64,000 bases of DNA from Henricia sp. BOLD:AAB3569 (Eukaryota > Echinodermata > Asteroidea > Spinulosida > Echinasteridae). Positions 46,847 through 58,111 of this stretch are shown one piece after another. The position numbers were made by a program, and so were the translations under genes. The first letter of the stretch is position 1. Every line of letters starts with the position of its first letter. Location of the stretch: contig JBBELK010000164.1 of the NCBI GenBank assembly GCA_037783545.1, forward strand, positions 1,736,001-1,800,000, given 5' to 3'. The notes beneath the pieces are model-generated. The model was not told where the DNA came from and did not search any database. It worked only from the letters and a program-made list of their open reading frames with translations.

Positions 46847-47174
46847 AGTCACTGACAACAAAAGTTTCATTTGTAAACAAGTCTCATTTTATTCTGTACT
46901 CCAATAAGTAAACCAAGTAATATATGCAAGCAAAATGTTCATTAACTTAATTTATGCAAGGTCCTAATTGCTATTGTCTTTACAGATAGGTTATGAGCCC
47001 TCGCCAGGGATTAAAAATCGAACAGGGGTTACCCCCTGTTCGATTTTCTAACATATTGAGATGGAGGTTTCCCTCCTCTACCTGTTAAAGAAAACATTAA
47101 TAAAAATGGTGTACAAATCAAATGATTTATTAAACAAGAAAATATAGTTACGCGGTAACTGCAATCTCAAAACA

Positions 47175-47400
47175 TCATTTGTCGAGAATCGTCTTTTCAT
47201 GAGCAAACATTTTGACTTGGTGAATCAAGTCACAGATTGTCAGTAAATACATCATGACAAACTGAAAATGGACTTTCTCAAGTTTTCCGTCTACATACCC
47301 GATTACGACGTACCAAGTCAAAAAGACAGTCACGAAAACATTTAAAAACTTATTCCGTCTGGAACTGGACTGCTTGCGGCCTCTGAAGATGCCGTTTCTG
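47175..47400 (-). CDS. Putative terminal exon of an unrecognised small membrane protein
   Basis: Minus-strand acceptor TATTTTTCTTTTTCAG, then an open frame from NGIFRGRKQSSSRRNK through two hydrophobic segments (FLNVFVTVFLTWYVVIGYV and FQFVMMYLLTICDLI) to EKTILDK and a stop. An AATAAA follows about 45 bases on (47125-47130 on the + strand). Candidate upstream exons with good splice sites lie at 51574-51606 and 52665-52705, but their phases do not join to this frame, so the gene model is weak. No family recognised. Confidence 0.35.
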
Positions 47401-47441
47401 AAAAAGAAAAATAACAAAATATTAGTTTCAGATAAACACAT

Positions 47442-48281
47442 TTTACAATGGCTTTCATTTCATACCAAAATTTATTAATTTTCAGTTAATTTCTCTTTAA
47501 AACATTACTTGGTGCATTTGCCTACAACAATTTACTACTTGTACAAAACATGCATTTTAGCTGGAAATCATAAGTTTTTTATATGTGCTATCCAAATAAT
47601 AAATTTGTTGATGGGAACATTTCAATATGATTTTTAGCTGAGAATTGGAACCCAATTAGTTTTACTAGTTAAACTTTGAAAATGCACACAAACTTGTTCA
47701 TGTTTTTAGATGATTATCAATTTACGGGTAAGAATTAAAGGCAGTATACATGATTGGTATCTCGAAAATCAGAAATGTTCACAATATAAACATGACGACA
47801 GTAGAAAACTTCCCCTGAAATGGTTTTGTCTGAAGTGCTATAGTCTTTGAGATATGAGTCAAACAATTAGTTTTCACCTCATAAGACAAATTCAATTCGC
47901 CCCAAATTACTTCATTCAAACACTACATGCACCGTGATTCAGGGAAATGACTACTCTTTTTTTGACCGTTTTCTCAAAAGTTAGACGGAGCTGGTTTTTG
48001 CTTACATGTAGGTTGGTTTTAATCATGCATATATTCAATCACACAGGGGGATAACATTATTTGGAACAGTTTACCAATTATGTATACTATCTTTAAGTTT
48101 ATTTTTTCTTTTAAAATGACTTGAGCATTAGTGAGTACAAATTTGACCAAAAACCCAAATTTAGTATCATTTTACAGCACACATTATCCACTTGCATATT
48201 GGTTATTTTTCAGAAATTTGGAAAGAGCTTCATACAATAAACGGTAGGAATTTAGCACTCGACCATCACTTTGTCCTTAAA
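47442..48281. other. Gene-free segment
   Basis: Contains a diverged copy (47650-48170) of the inverted-repeat arm sequence found at 49240-49370. No exon seen. Confidence 0.5.
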
Positions 48282-48614
48282 GGCTTATTGTATCATTTGC
48301 AATGACCCAATTTTGTTTTTCATGAGTTGACAAGGAAAACCTTACTCAAAGTGTCGATAGCAATGGTAACAACAAACACCACATTTATTTCCGTCAAAAA
48401 TGGTATTTCATGTTGAAAATTGACAACGAAGTTGGGTTTCTAAAAAAGTCCTGTGCACGGGACCTTTTCAAGGTTTTCGGAAGCATTGATGCATCTATGT
48501 AGCTAAAATTTCTTCAGGCTAGTTTACCAACATTCTTCCTTAGATATGTTACACTCTTATTCTACGAATCTGCAAAAAGTTGTATCTTGCGAATGATACA
48601 TAGGGCCTTTAAAA
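48282..48614. mobile_element. Foldback MITE, second copy of the 13075 family
   Basis: AAAGGCTTATTGTATCATTT at the left, GAATGATACATAGGGCCTTT at the right, and shared interior GGTTTTCGGAAGCATTGATG. Confidence 0.75.
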
Positions 48615-49375
48615 AACTTGTAACCATCAGAAATTGCACATTTGATAAGGAAACACCCCGAAAGTAAGTTAGATGTTTCACAGCCCAGGTCAAGTTTTTG
48701 CAAACTACAACTGGAAATCGGTGGCAGATCTAGGCTCACGGAAATTTCAAGTACTACCCCCAGATAGTGCCTGGATCCACTGCCGATTTCTAGTCATGAT
48801 CACAAAAACCTAGCCCAGGCTCATGGACATTTCAAGCACTACCCAGATAGTGCCTGGATCCACTGCCGATTTCTAGTCATGATCACAAAAACCTAGCCCA
48901 GGCTCATGGACATTTCAAGCACTACCCAGATAGTGCCTGGATCCACTGCCGATTTCTAGTCATGATCACCAGAACCTAGCCCAGGCTCATGGACATTTCA
49001 AGCACTACCCAGATAGTGCCTGGATCCACTGCCGATTTCTAGTCATGATCACCAGAACCTAGCCCAGGCTCATGGACATTTCAAGCACTACCCAGATAGT
49101 GCCTGGATCCACCGCCGATTTCTAGTCATGATCACAAAAACTCGGCCCAAGCTCTGTGACAGATATTTTCCTTAACATTTTTTTGTAGTTTTCTACAGGT
49201 CTAAGTGATAATCGAGTACTAAATTCTTTCCTCAAACTAGTTTAATTTTGTTAAACTTTGAAAATGCACACAATCTTGTTTATGTTTTTAAGTTATCAAT
49301 TTATAGGTTAGAATTAAATGTATTTGTTCTTATAAAATGACGAGCACTAGTGAGCGCAGATTTGACAAAAAAAAC
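48600..49375. repeat. Left arm of a large inverted repeat, with 83-bp tandem units
   Basis: Mirrors 50785-51310. Five 83-bp units (AGATAGTGCCTGGATCC at 48762, 48845, 48928, 49011 and 49094) lie inside this arm. The right arm has only two. Confidence 0.9.
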
Positions 49376-50784
49376 CACCCGAATTTAGGAGTGGTTAAAA
49401 TTTAGAATTTTCTTGAAAGGTTTCTTTTTAGCCATTTTAGGATGTTTTTTTTTCACGTTATAAATGCAAGAGCACAAACTGCATGTTACACATTTCACTT
49501 TCCACAAAACGAAAAGCTCAATTCATGTGGGTTCAGATTGTGGTTCATGTGCCCATGAGCAATGCACTTTGCTCCTCTCCACCCAGGAGTAAGGACAGTG
49601 AATGTTGAAGATACGTTGCTGTAATAATGGCCTACATAAGTTCATATTATAACATGCAGTCTGTACACGGAGCATATTTAATGGAATGTCTGTAGCACAA
49701 GTTAGAAATAGGGAATTCAACTGACCTCCAATTTTAACCACAGCAATTAAATTCATTCACTTGGCACATACCGGGGGTATGCAATAAGTAAAGTTTGTTT
49801 TAACCTTGGCATGTGCCAAAAATAAGGGGGTTTGTGCTGTACATTTACCAGCATGTGATGAAAATTGTGGCCTGTCACAACATGGAACCTTCCGACTATT
49901 TACACAGATGAGTAGGTCAAGTCTGTACGATGTACGTATTCATGTAGCCTTTTGCAAATTCAACTTGATATGCACAGATTTTGCCTTCCTGATGATATAC
50001 ATATAAAAATACAATGCATTTTTTCCCGTTTAGCACAGTGTAGGTAATTTGCAGAATGAGTTAAGTATCGTGGCTGAGCAGTTTGGGTCATTCACTCACA
50101 AACTTCCGGTTGAAACACCCAAAGGTTGTGGTTTTCAGACTACTTGAGGTTAATGTGCCCTTGAGCAAGGCACTTGACCCCAATTGCTCCATCCTGTGGA
50201 TGGGATGTAAAGCCCTAGGTCCAGTGTTGTGTAATGCACCTTACAGATCCTAAAACATTCTTTTGGAAGAGATGGGGAATTTGTCCCCAGTGTTTCTGGC
50301 TTAGCCGCAACTCGCCGACCTATACGTATCAATATTGAGGTAGTTCCTGACAGTTGTAAAGCGCATGAAATGCGCTATTATTAAAGAACACCAGAAATTT
50401 GTCAGTGAATTTATTTGTGTACCCCGATTTTGCCACCGATTTCTTAAGCAATTAAATTGCGAAAAGGCCAATAATTTAGTTGTTTTCCCAACTTGGCTTT
50501 AAAATTATCAAATATATTGGTTTTCAAAAAATGCAGTTTATGTATTTATTTTTTCATCTCTCAAACCAAGTTTTTTTTGGGAAAGAATTGAGAAGTTGAT
50601 TATGGCTTCAGACCTTGTGTGCAAAACATATGAGACGGGCTGAAAATTTCAAGTGTTTCCTCACAAAATCGTAAAATTTTCTCACTCAATTTGCACCTAC
50701 CTAAATAGAGCAAGTTCGGTTGGGCGACTAGACTTAACCTTAGTCGATATGGGCAGTGCGGGCGGTTTTGTTTGGTCAAATCGG
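49376..50784. other. Spacer between the inverted-repeat arms
   Basis: No transposase frame seen. Holds a SINE (50066-50390) and an element at 50560-50700 also found at 51860-52010 and 61560-61690 (GTGTGCAAAACATATGAGAC). Confidence 0.6.
50066..50390 (+). repeat. tRNA-derived SINE (same family as 385-645)
   Basis: Head CGTGGCTGAGCAGTTTGGGT, body GTGCCCTTGAGCAAGGCACT, tail with GCGCATGAAATGCGC hairpin. The T-arm is decayed. Confidence 0.75.
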
Positions 50785-51310
50785 CGCTCACTAGTGCTCG
50801 TCATTTTATAAGAACAAATACATTTAATTCTAACCTATAAATTGAATAACTTAAAAACATAAACAAGATTGTGTGCATTTTCAAAGTTTAACAAAATTAA
50901 ACTAGTTTGAGGAAAGAATTTAGTACTCGATTATCACTTAGACCTGTAGAAAACTTATGAGATGGGCTTAAAAATGTTAAGGAAAATATCTGTCACAGAG
51001 CTTGGGCCGAGTTTTTGTGATCATGACTAGAAATCGGCAGTGGATCCAGGCACTATCTGGGTAGTGCTTGAAATGTCCATGAGCCTGGGCTAGGTTTTTG
51101 TGATCATGACTAGAAATCGGCAGTGGATCCAGGCACTATCTGGGGGTAGTACTTGAAATTTCCGTGAGCCTAGATCTGCCACCGATTTCCAGTTGTAGTT
51201 TGCAAAAACTTGACCTGGGCTGTGAAACATCTAACTCACTTTCCTTATCAAAATCAAATGTGCAATTTCTGATGGTTATAAGTTTTTTAAAGGCCCTATG
51301 TATCAAAATA
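50785..51310. repeat. Right arm of the large inverted repeat
   Basis: Reverse complement of 48600-49375 minus three 83-bp units, ending with GGCCCTATGTATC as the left arm begins. Confidence 0.9.
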
Positions 51311-53472
51311 TACGTGCTCCAAGCCAAATTTACTGTGAATTTTTGATATCCAAACAGTCAAGTGTCATGTACTCAAAAGGGGGATGTGCCTTTGGGCAAA
51401 GCATTTTACCATAAATTGCCTCTCTCCACACAGAAAAATACTTTGGTAGTGAATGTATAAAACTTCAGTACTATTGTTATGAACAAACTCAGAATTGTCT
51501 GGATTTTTATGGTAAAATTGGCTCCAATCACAAACAATGCACCTTTAAAGTTACAATAGAGAATGATACTTACATTTAAACTGGACCCTTGGCTGGTGAT
51601 CAAAACCTGAGGAGAAAAGACAAAGTATTGCTGTTAATGAAATAAATAAAAGGTTCCTGAAACCCTTACCATGATTGTTTAAAATGGTCTCATTTTGTGG
51701 TAAATTAGTTGTTCCTATGTGGAGTATAAATGAGAGAATTCTACACATTGCCATCACCAGAGGTATTAGGTAGGAAATTTACTAACTTAATGAAATAGTC
51801 CACGTGTTTCAAGGAAAATGACACTTTTCACTCCGCAGAGATGTGCACCGTTTGGGGGTTTTGGAAAGAATTGGGAAGTTGATCATGGCTTCAAACCTCG
51901 TGTGCAAAACATATGAGACAGGCTGAAAATCTGTTCAGTATTTCCTCACAAAATCATGAATGTTTCTCACTAAAAAATTTGGGTTTTTAAATCAAATCTA
52001 CACTTACCGAGGGAAAAATATTATGAGTGTTTCCAAAGTAAAACTTGAAATTTTCTCACTACTTAATTCATGTTTCATGTGTTACCATAATAATTTCTTG
52101 GCTGTTTGTGCACGTAAAATGCGGACGTGAACGCGAAATGGCTTGAGCACTGGTCATATCTTTATGAATATGAGGTCTCAGAACCCAGGTTCGAATTTTG
52201 GTCACGGCAAAAGAGTTAGGCTATATTTGTGGATTTTTGTTTTCGTCTGTTTTAAGATTTCCTCAAAGCATGGAGGTAGCAGGTAGGTCCCTCCAATATA
52301 AAGAATTAGTGGCCAAGGCGGGTGTATGGTATTTATTTATATTTAGTCATACCCCTAGAACTATCATGACTATGGGGGATATAGTGGAAATAGTGGCGAC
52401 CAGTAAATATAATTTATTCTTCTAAGATTTTACCTCAGTGTATGCATTGTTTAGTACAGTTTATCTTCTGCCAAAAGGTAAAATTTTGTTCAGAAAAATT
52501 TAGCATGAATAATGATAATTTCTAGTAGGGGGAAAAAAACCTAATTTTTTGTAGACGAGGTCCATAAGACTTGTGCACCGAGTTGAAATTGCAGAGTATG
52601 AAAGTAAAACTTTTATGAATTCATTCTATTTCTAATTAAGAGTTTTAACAGATCCGCAATTTACCTGTTCTAAGAAGCCACCGTCACACGGTACACGGCT
52701 CCATCCTGAAAGAGAAAAGAACAGCCAGATTTGAAGGATGGCATGGATGGTTACTTGATTTTTAAGTTGGTCCAAAGTCCCTTCAAGGGCTGCTTTCGAG
52801 CGCTCGTCCGTGGTGCACCTTGGCGTTGGGAACGTTACGTCACACACATGCGTACACACAATCGCGTAGACTGGTTCCCGGTCCACATATTCCACATACG
52901 ACGACTGAAGAATGTTTGGTCCGGGTACCAGACTAGATCCATGGTGCACCACGGTCATTAAAAATTACATTTTCCCACTAATAAAAGCTTGGTTTTCCAC
53001 AAAATTAATCACAGGTATCTGATGAAAATAAATCATGAAAATATTTACAACATTTGCATTCGATGTGGAAGCTTGAACATTCAAAATGTCAACCCAAAAT
53101 TGAAATTTCCAGAATCATTCTACGACGCGCCAGCCATTTTTTCCGATTCATGCATGAGTACGCACAAAGTCTCCCAGTTGTCCCGACGACTCGGAGGTCG
53201 AGAGCAGTTGGTGCCACCATCTGGTGCACTAACACGCTTTCGGCGATCGGGCGAGCACCATGGAGCATGCACCAGGGCTGCGTTCCAAATACGCGAACGT
53301 GGGTCATAGTCTTCGCCCAAAACTACTTTAGTCCGGTAGGCCTAGTACTATTTACCGGAAAACACCAGAAAACACCGGAAAACATAGGCCTACTAAATAC
53401 CGGAAAACATACTAAATACCGGGAAAAAAGTATTTTATGGTGTTTTCTGCAGGTAGTGGGGGTGGTGTTTTA
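51311..53472. other. Region without a supported gene
   Basis: Two short minus-strand blocks with good splice sites (52665-52705 and 51574-51606) may belong to the weak gene ending at 47175. Otherwise repeats, including 52780-52960 related to 16085-16200 (TAGACTGGTTCCCG). Confidence 0.4.
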
Positions 53473-53840
53473 AAGGAGTGTGACCAGATCCCTTTTTTTA
53501 CCCGTAACTCCCCGGGACTTACCTTATGGGTCATGAGATTTTTATATCATAACATCCGTTATATTTTTCTGATTACGAAACTGAAACTCCCGCGCTTCTA
53601 GGCCGCATATTTCCGAGGATATCGTCGAAAATCCACCGATTATTTGTAAACTAATTTTCCAGTATCAACGTTTATCCGCTGAAAGCCGACTCGATAGTTT
53701 TGTTAAATTTTTTACTGGAAATTGCAAATGTTTTCGGGTTTTGGGGACATGGGAGGTGTGTATGGGAGTTACTTGATAAGGTTTATTGGTAAGTTACATC
53801 AAAAACTATTTTCCAGAAACTCTGGTCACGCTCCTTTAAG
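53473..53840. mobile_element. TTAAAGGAG-family foldback element
   Basis: Starts TTAAAGGAGTGTGACCAG and ends CTGGTCACGCTCCTTTAA, a clean inverted pair with TTAA at both tips. Confidence 0.85.
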
Positions 53841-53936
53841 TGCTTTCGGGTGTTTTCCGGTATTTAGTATGTTTTTCCGGTGTTTTCCGGTATTTAGTGT
53901 TTTCCGGTAAATAGTATCACCCCTCTAGTCGATATT

Positions 53937-54548
53937 GGTTTGTGTACGTGTTGGCCATTCCTAGTAGTAGTGCGCCCTCTTGCAGCACTATCTGGCCAGC
54001 CCTTTGCTCACTAGAGTAGTCTTGGGAATCTCTCCCGGAAGGTTTAACTTTTTCTTTGTTTTTGCCTAGGCAACCAATCAGCGAGTGACCCAAATACAGC
54101 AGAGCGTGGGAATGCAGCGAGCGACCCAAATACAGCGCGTGACCCAAATACACCACGTGCACGCGCTTCGAATGGTTTGAAAAATATAAGGCGGCTTAGA
54201 AATATCATCAAACATGACCGTTTTATCGTTGCTAATATTATCGGTGGCATAAGTTTCTTGGCAAATGCTTGCGAATATATTTACAAACATGTTTGCAAAA
54301 GCGTATGACATCGCAAAATACATTTGTTTATGAAGATAATTGCGACATTGCAAATATTTGCAAAGATATCTGTGGTATGCCATGTCCCTTGTGTGCCACC
54401 ATAAAACCCTCTGCAGCTATTTACATAAAACGGTACCGCCCCCAATGCTGAACTTCCAGGAGAGATTCCCAAGACTACTCTTGTGAGCAAATAGATAGTG
54501 CTGCAAGAGGGCGCACTACTAGGAATGGCCAACGCGTACACAAACCAC
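53937..54548. mobile_element. Foldback element with about 100-bp inverted ends
   Basis: GGTTTGTGTACG-GTTGGCC and GGCCAACGCGTACACAAACC are the tips. Within the arms CACTATCTGG/CAAGAGGGCGCACTA and AGTCTTGGGAATCTCTCC also mirror. The interior has CACGTGGTG-type tandem CCAAATACA blocks. Confidence 0.85.
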
Positions 54549-54742
54549 AGGGCCAAGACTACGTGGGTCATGAAAAATGCCCACCAAAATGGTGGAGTGA
54601 AGGGGTGACGTCACTGGAAAGCAATCAATTAGAAAATTGTACCCGTTTCAGATATGGTTTTTAAGCTAAGCTTTTTCACGGTTCTTTTGCCGCACATACT
54701 GCGCATGTGCAAAATAGAAAGAACGTTTCTTTATAAAGTATT

Positions 54743-55080
54743 AAAGGAGTGTGACCAGATCAATTTTTGAGCACCCCATTTTTCCAATAGGTGTTGAGAT
54801 TTTGATACCATATCATGTGTCATATTTTTCATTACTATTAAGAAATTTCACATTCTCAATCTACATATTTCCGGCCGGGTATCGTAAAAAAAACACACCA
54901 GAGTTTTAAAGTAAACTAAATTCATCTGTTCCATTTAGCAGTGCAGTGATTATACACTAGCCCATTTGCTTCGACATCCAAATTGGGATTGCAAATTTCC
55001 TGTTTTCTTCCCATGGATAGTATTTTACGATTGTCAACAACAAATTGTCAATTTTCTGGATATATCTCGAGCCTTTAAAG
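54743..55080. mobile_element. TTAAAGGAG-family element, right end unclear
   Basis: Begins TTAAAGGAGTGTGACCAG. The interior GCAGTGCAGTGATTA and GCAAATTTCCTGTTTTCTTC match the 59443-59803 copy. Confidence 0.55.
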
Positions 55081-55368
55081 GCGCACATGGCCCAACACAT
55101 GCCTTTCAACGGTCCTCCTTTTTGAGGTACATGTATATTAGAAAATGGAACAAGTTTCAGTTTGGTTTCTAAGCCAAGCAGTCGACACATCTAAAAGCAC
55201 TACTCGGACAAACAAACGGACCCTAATTTCTCAATATTTTTCTTCAACTTCAATCAAACAAAATGCAAACGTGAAGAAAACGTGCCAATTGCACGTTATA
55301 AATAATGTAAAACAATTCAGAAAATGTGTCAAGTTGAACCTAGTATTCAATAAGGCGGTTTCACAATG

Positions 55369-55541
55369 TCACGGGTCGATCACCAAACCCTACTGGTCTG
55401 TCCTCCAGATAGGGGAGAGAACAATAGGGCCACGTGCAGAAACGCACGTGGATGCCAGCAGAAAAGCATCAAGGCTCTATCGTTCTCTTCCTGATCTGGA
55501 GGACAAACACGGGAGATGTTTATTGACCCGTGACAGTGTAA
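55369..55541. mobile_element. Foldback element A of an adjacent pair
   Basis: GTCACGGGTCGATCA and TGACCCGTGAC are the tips; the arms include CTGTCCTCCAGAT / ATCTGGAGGACAA. CACGTG sits near the centre. Confidence 0.85.
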
Positions 55542-55559
55542 AACAACTATTGAGCTCAT

Positions 55560-55763
55560 GCCAATGATGTCATTTTGGGAGTAAAACAATGCCGCGTCGT
55601 TGTGGAAGCAATGTGCGTGCGCGTTGTGTGTGTCCATAGCGCGCGTAACGCGCAATGATGAGGCTCCCATTGGTGAATTAAACCGCGTTACGCCCACCAG
55701 AGACACACACAACGCGCACGCACATTGCTTCCACAATGACTCAGCATTATTTGACTCCCAAAA
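55560..55763. mobile_element. Foldback element B of an adjacent pair
   Basis: CATTTTGGGAGT and ACTCCCAAAATG are the tips; the arms include TTGTGGAAGCAATGTGCGTG and its mirror. The 12-18 bp between A and B carry nothing else. Confidence 0.9.
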
Positions 55764-56480
55764 TGGCATAGTATTCGCACGTGTTCGAAAGGGGTCAATA
55801 GCCTGGATACTTATAGGCAATATTCAATAGATATAAACATACTTTAAAGCAAGTACTGCTACATTATAAATTATCGAATACATTTTGAAAATAAACAAAA
55901 CATCTAGGCCTATATTTCAATTAAATCTTTGGCATATGTCAATACAATTTAAATTTGTTTAAATTTGAAATAACCTTATCCAAACATTTAAACATTTCAG
56001 TACTGAAGAAAAAAAGGAAATTTCAATGAACAAAATGCCAAATAATTGGAAATCCTCAATAATTGCAAATGTCTCCTCAAAATTGCCAACTGGCAAACAT
56101 TTTTACAATTTAATTACCTTGGAAATGGTGTATAATGAAGCACTTAAACAACATATTTGTAATTTGGCATGTGGGGCTGTCCAAAGTTGTCAACATTTTC
56201 ACATTGTTCTACAGAGCGTAGTATTTTTCAAGACCCCTTCCCTCCCCCAGAAATACTACTTATCAACATTTGTTGTCACTACCATGAAATGTCAACATTT
56301 TACAGTGCATGTAAAGTTCTCGACCCCCTCACCCCCAACCCCCACAAACCCGACCCCCACCCCCCTTTTCCTCCGCTTTGTAGTTCTGTGAAAATGTTGA
56401 CAACTTTGGACGGCCCCTTAATGTAACAAATTTATAGCAACCGAGTAATAAATGTTAACTATAACTCGATCGTGGCAAAT
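55764..56480. other. Gene-free AT-rich segment
   Basis: AT-rich, with a C-rich tract at 56315-56365. No exon seen. It contains a GTCAACATTTT-type mirror pair (56188, 56293, 56394). Confidence 0.5.
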
Positions 56481-56484
56481 TTGG

Positions 56485-57535
56485 AAGCTCGTGTAGAGCA
56501 TCTGCCTGGTGTGTCAGAGGTCTTGGGGGAAACCTGAGGGAGAATACCACTGTGCCTCATAGCTCAGCTGGTAGAGCATCTGCCTGGTGTGTCAGAGGTA
56601 TTGGGGGAAACCTGAGGAGTATACCAGTGTGCCATATAGCTCAGCTGGTAGAGCATCTGCCTGGTGTGTCAGAGGTCTTGGGGGAAACCTGAGGGAGAAT
56701 ACCACTGTGCCTCATAGCTCAGCTGGTAGAGCATCTGCCTGGTGTGTCAGAGGTCTTGGGGGAAACCTGAGGGAGAATACCACTGTGCCTCATAGCTCAG
56801 CTGGCAGAGCATCTGCCTGGTGTGTCAGAGGTCTTGGGGGAAACCTGAGGGATATACCACTGTGCCTCATAGCTCAACCGGTAGAGCATCTGCCAGGTGT
56901 GTCAGAGGTCTTGGGGGGAAAACCTGAGGGAGTATACCACTGTGTCTCATAGCTCAGCTGGTAGAGCATCTGCCTGGTGTGTCAGAGGTCTTGGGTTAAA
57001 CCTGAGGGAGAATACCACTGTGCCTCATAGCTCAGCTGGCAGAGCATCTGCCTGGTGTGTCAGAGGTCTTGGGGGAAACCTGAGGGATATACCACTGTGC
57101 CTCATAGCTCAGCTGGTAGAGCATCTGCCTGGTGTGTCAGAGGTCTTGGGGGGAACCTGAGGGAGTATACCACTGTGCCTCATAGCTCAGCTGGTAGAGC
57201 ATCTGCATGGTGTGTCAGAGGTCTTGGGGGAAACCTGAGGGAGAATACCACTGTGCCTCATAGCTCAGCTGGTAGAGCATCTGCCTGGTGTGTCAGAGGT
57301 CTCAGGGAAACCTGAGGGAGTATACCACTGTGCCTCATAGCTCAGCTGGTAGAGCATCTGCCTGGTGTCAGAGGTATTGGGGGAAACCTGAGGAGTATAC
57401 CAGTGTGCCTCATAGCTCAGCTGGTAGAGCATCTGCCTGGTGTGTCAGAGGTCTTGGGGGAAACCTGAGGGAGTATACCACTGTGCCTCATAGCTCAGCT
57501 GGTAGAGCATCTGCCTGGTGTGTCAGATATCCTAA
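56485..57535 (+). repeat. Tandem array of 14 tRNA-like (box A) units
   Basis: Period 75-80 bp. Each unit has TAGCTCAGCTGGTAGAGCAT, GCCTGGTGTGTCAGAGGT and GGGGGAAACCTGAGG. None has a box B. The overlapping open frames (PHSSAGRASAWCVRGLGG repeats) are artefacts of the array. Confidence 0.95.
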
Positions 57536-57678
57536 TTTCATAGACCCAGCTAAAACCATAAACTAGGAACACAGAAATAGAATGAGAACATAACAAATAT
57601 TATGTACAGGTACAAGAATTTTCCCGGAAGGAAAAATTTACACTGAATAGAATTTGGCTTGGAAAACCTTCAACAGTT

Positions 57679-57931
57679 TTCAGGGGCGGATCCAGGGGGG
57701 CGTGGGGGGCGCACGCGACCCCCTTTTAAAAAAAATAATAAAATAGAAAATGAAAATTCAACTTTTTGTGCACACTTTTCCTGCTTAAAGTGGTTAAATA
57801 TTGCCTCAGATCGCACCACAGAGCATCTAGAATCCATCTAGAAGCCGTCAGGGCTTCGCGCTACGCGCTCGCTATTTCATTGTCATCAGCATTGCCACCG
57901 CCCCTTTTCAAAATCCTGGATCCGACCCTGG
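57679..57931. mobile_element. Foldback MITE with GGGGCGGATCC ends, second copy
   Basis: Same family as 44208-44462. Right end CTGGATCCGACCCTG has one change. Confidence 0.9.
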
Positions 57932-58054
57932 TTTTGGCTTACCTAGATCATGTTTTCGGGAAAATACTTTCGACTTTTGTCTGAAAATTATCAGAGCTGG
58001 CGTTAACCAAAACAAACGGTGGGCTAAAAACATTTGTTTAGCATCTAGACAAAA

Positions 58055-58111
58055 TCACAACGTGAACATCGTCTGAAGGCCTTTCTTCATCTGCTGGAGT
58101 TCATGCTGTTG
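58055..58111 (-). CDS. SYCP3-like terminal exon
   Basis: Acceptor ACTCCCCTACAG, then QQHELQQMKKGLQTMFTL and TGA. This is the most diagnostic segment of the protein. Confidence 0.8.
   Translation of the reverse strand, partial: QQHELQQMKKGLQTMFTL

Larger units (their letters stand above)
46222..46850 (+). other. Probable 3' UTR exon of the receptor-like gene
   Basis: Acceptor TTCCCCCACAG at 46221. In another frame it reads on to a TGA at 46328. Contains the 54-bp repeat and an AATAAA at 46841-46846. Confidence 0.5.

Noticed and set aside
52632-52958. 108-codon minus-strand frame
   Set aside because: Overlaps repeat-like DNA related to 16.1 kb. Only the 41-bp block with splice sites inside it has any support.
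56485-57535. Functional tRNA gene cluster
   Set aside because: Units lack a T-arm/box B and cannot close an acceptor stem, so they are not tRNA genes.
56587-57566. Overlapping 85-120 codon frames with PHSSAGRASAWCVRGLGG repeats
   Set aside because: They are translations of the tRNA-like tandem array in several frames, with no independent coding evidence.
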